Shown here in pieces: positions 6,415 to 7,442 of a stretch of DNA of 7,442 nt. Each line of letters begins with the position of its first letter. Position 1 is the first letter of the stretch. The notes below the pieces were generated by a model, which worked only from the letters and a program-made list of their open reading frames with translations, was not told where the DNA came from and searched no databases. The position numbers and the translations under genes were made by a program. The stretch covers positions 1 through 7,442 of the forward strand of contig JAUWMS010000111.1 of the NCBI GenBank assembly GCA_030613045.1. Direction: 5' to 3'. This DNA is from Candidatus Latescibacterota bacterium. Its GTDB lineage: Bacteria; Latescibacterota; 4484-107.

Positions 6415-6439
6415 AATTCTGGAATAAGACCAATATATT
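6411..6439 (+). promoter_or_regulatory. Sigma-70-type promoter driving the recombinase remnant
   Basis: TTGCAA (6411-6416) and TATATT (6434-6439) are separated by exactly 17 bases and point at the ATG at 6495. They match 4 of 6 and 5 of 6 consensus positions. This would be the old integrase promoter. Confidence 0.45.
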
Positions 6440-6494
6440 AGCCAAAACCGGATGAACTATTGAAATCGCCAAATACGGAAAGGGAATTCAACCC

Positions 6495-6560
6495 ATGAAA
6501 CTGCTCGATCAAGTCCGTGCGGTGATCCGAAAAAGGAGTATTCGAACCGCAAGCTCGCAC
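6495..6560 (+). pseudogene. 5' remnant of an integron-type tyrosine recombinase (intI-like)
   Basis: From ATG 6495 the frame reads MKLLDQVRAVIRKRSIRT, which matches the start of integron integrases (typically KLLDQVR-x-x-IRRKHYSIRTE). The His-Tyr before Ser is lost. After the Thr codon the match resumes in a shifted frame as Gln-Ala (6550-6555), then a stop soon follows. An AAAGGGA ribosome site sits about 9 bases before the ATG and a promoter lies at 6411-6439. Nothing of the catalytic domain (the RHR and Tyr residues) remains: the sequence runs into the tail of the convergent DUF2953-like gene. The uncorrected frame continues without homology to a stop at 6671. The assignment rests on a short but characteristic motif. 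Confidence 0.68.
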
Positions 6561-7328
6561 TCAGGCCTGAGCACTTCTCCACGCATCTCTCCGCTTCGCC
6601 CTCCACAATGCGACTCGCCTCCGAAGCTCATCCCGCAACAGCCTTCCTCCAAGTCCAAGCAAAGCCCATAGAACCCGATAGGGCTTGATGAGCGCCTTCA
6701 GTGCCAGCGTTCCCTCGATCCGCTCCTGCACGAAATCGGGACGGGCGTTCAACCGGAATCTCGGGCCAAGCGCCTCCCGGAGCGCCATCACCCATCCAAA
6801 AATCATGCCGGTCTCCGCCGGATCGCCGGCGCCGAAGGTCAAATCGCCGCAAACCGAACGCACGCGAGACGCCCGGAGGAGAGAACTCAAAAAGCAAAAA
6901 GCCGGTTCCCGGAAGCGCTGAAACAAGTCCTTGCCCCGGCGAACCGACGACCACAGCTCGCGCAGATTTCGCTTTTCCTTCTGCTCCGCTTCCGTCTTTT
7001 CCTTCTTTTTACCGGGCTTTTTCCGCTTGGTTTTTGACGTTCGTTCAGGCGGAGAGAACGTAAAGAGGTTGATCCCAAACAGCGCGACAGCGAGGCGCAT
7101 GTTCCTCTTTTGTGGAGATGTGCCCTGAACCTCCCGCAGGTTGTCAACCTGCGGGAGGTTTTTGTAATAGACGACCGCTCCTATCGCCCCGGCAACTACG
7201 CTGAGCGATGCGTGGAGCGTCATGCCCGTCTCATCCTTTTTCCCATCTATGCTGAAAAAAAAGGGAAAAAGAACAAAGAGAAGCATGAACAACCCTATTG
7301 AAACAAGGAATAGCATCCCCTCCCCCAT
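6561..7328 (-). CDS. DUF2953-like membrane protein with an in-frame palindromic insert
   Basis: A 255-residue protein of unknown function. Residues 5-25 are a strongly hydrophobic membrane anchor. Residues 94-122 form a very basic, charged linker rich in Lys and Glu. The motif DLTFGAGDPAETGMIFGWV (162-180) is the DUF2953 signature, and the C-terminus (238-252) is again basic. Residues 57-67 (NLPQVDNLREV) are encoded exactly by the 33-bp palindrome at 7128-7160; without them the text reads VVYYKQGTSPQ. The start is uncertain: ATG 7328 has no clear ribosome site, while ATG 7316 has GGGGGAGGGG directly against it, closer than usual. The gene is convergent with the recombinase remnant, whose sequence it meets at 6560. 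Family members in spore formers are linked to sporulation, but nothing here indicates that role. Confidence 0.72.
   Translation of the reverse strand: MGEGMLFLVSIGLFMLLFVLFPFFFSIDGKKDETGMTLHASLSVVAGAIGAVVYYKNLPQVDNLREVQGTSPQKRNMRLAVALFGINLFTFSPPERTSKTKRKKPGKKKEKTEAEQKEKRNLRELWSSVRRGKDLFQRFREPAFCFLSSLLRASRVRSVCGDLTFGAGDPAETGMIFGWVMALREALGPRFRLNARPDFVQERIEGTLALKALIKPYRVLWALLGLGGRLLRDELRRRVALWRAKRRDAWRSAQA
7128..7160. repeat. 33-bp perfect palindrome inside the DUF2953-like gene
   Basis: Two perfect 16-bp arms (AACCTCCCGCAGGTTG and its complement) flank a single central base. It begins exactly on a codon boundary of the minus-strand gene and spans 11 whole codons, so it adds NLPQVDNLREV without breaking the frame. 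A palindrome this long is very unlikely by chance and suggests a repeat family that inserts into genes. Confidence 0.85.
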
Positions 7329-7422
7329 TGCCAGGATTTCAAAAATTTCAAAAAGTGGCTACGACTTCCACGTACCAGGCAATTTTGGCAATCTTTGAAA
7401 TCTCGGCAATCTTGGCAATTTA
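7327..7422. repeat. Mirror-arranged 9-bp repeats upstream of the DUF2953-like gene
   Basis: On the right, five 9-base units starting at 7378, 7387, 7396, 7405 and 7414 follow the pattern GGCAATCTT; the middle unit is TGAAATCTC. On the left, ATTTCAAAA occurs twice in tandem (7336-7353). The arms 7327-7343 and 7394-7410 are inverted copies with 2 mismatches in 17. The centre carries GTGG/CCAC around 9 bases (7355-7371). The block overlaps the first two bases of the annotated start at 7328. It may be a decayed mobile repeat or a regulatory hairpin; no gene is seen in it. Confidence 0.65.
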
Positions 7423-7442
7423 CTGTGTCGCTGGCTTAACCG

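Noticed and set aside
6561..7328. The 33-bp palindrome as a terminator splitting the DUF2953-like gene
   Set aside because: The frame is open across it, it is codon-phased, and no T-run follows the minus-strand stem.
7327..7422. The 9-bp repeats as a CRISPR array
   Set aside because: Units are contiguous and only 9 bases long, with no spacers and no cas genes nearby.

Overview
The window looks like a chromosomal stretch of a carbohydrate-degrading environmental bacterium. A Cys-type sulfatase, an MGH1/GH63-like glycosidase and a family of ADP-ribosylglycohydrolase-like proteins, in fairly GC-rich DNA with several short palindromic repeats, fit the PVC group (Kiritimatiellota, Lentisphaerota, Verrucomicrobiota). 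This assignment is inferred from gene content and not proven.

Layout: every intact gene is read from the minus strand, so transcription runs from right to left. From the right end there is an intergenic block of 9-bp repeats (7327-7422). A DUF2953-like membrane protein gene follows (6561-7328), carrying an in-frame 33-bp palindrome. Next is a plus-strand remnant of an integron-type tyrosine recombinase with its own promoter (6411-6560), then an ADP-ribosylglycohydrolase gene (4886-6328). After that comes an AT-richer cluster of small genes: a 65-aa hypothetical gene, a truncated nucleotidyltransferase overlapping it by 53 bases, and a ydeI-like gene broken by a 31-bp palindrome. A type I sulfatase gene (2291-3802), a thioredoxin-family gene (1611-2192), a small winged-helix gene (1181-1480) and the first 393 residues of a glycosidase (1-1181) complete the window.

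The main interpretation is that the middle of the window is a decayed integron. The intI-like remnant points right and the genes on its left all point away from it, as in an integron platform with its cassette array. GTTRRRY core sites lie 6 to 25 bases upstream of the start codons of the ADP-ribosylglycohydrolase (GTTGGGC), sulfatase (GTTAGGC) and thioredoxin (GTTGGAC) genes. The ADP-ribosylglycohydrolase gene is followed by a 70-base attC-like palindrome whose outer box GCCCAAC is the exact complement of the GTTGGGC at the front of the same unit. That is the relation expected between the two ends of one mobile cassette. The palindrome also has an unpaired G on the side where attC sites carry an extrahelical G. 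The other two attC-like sites are shorter and more doubtful.

The second theme is short palindromes inside genes: one is codon-phased and silent for the frame (DUF2953 gene), one is frame-breaking (ydeI-like gene). Removing exactly the 31-bp palindrome from the ydeI-like gene restores a 192-codon reading frame of normal family length.
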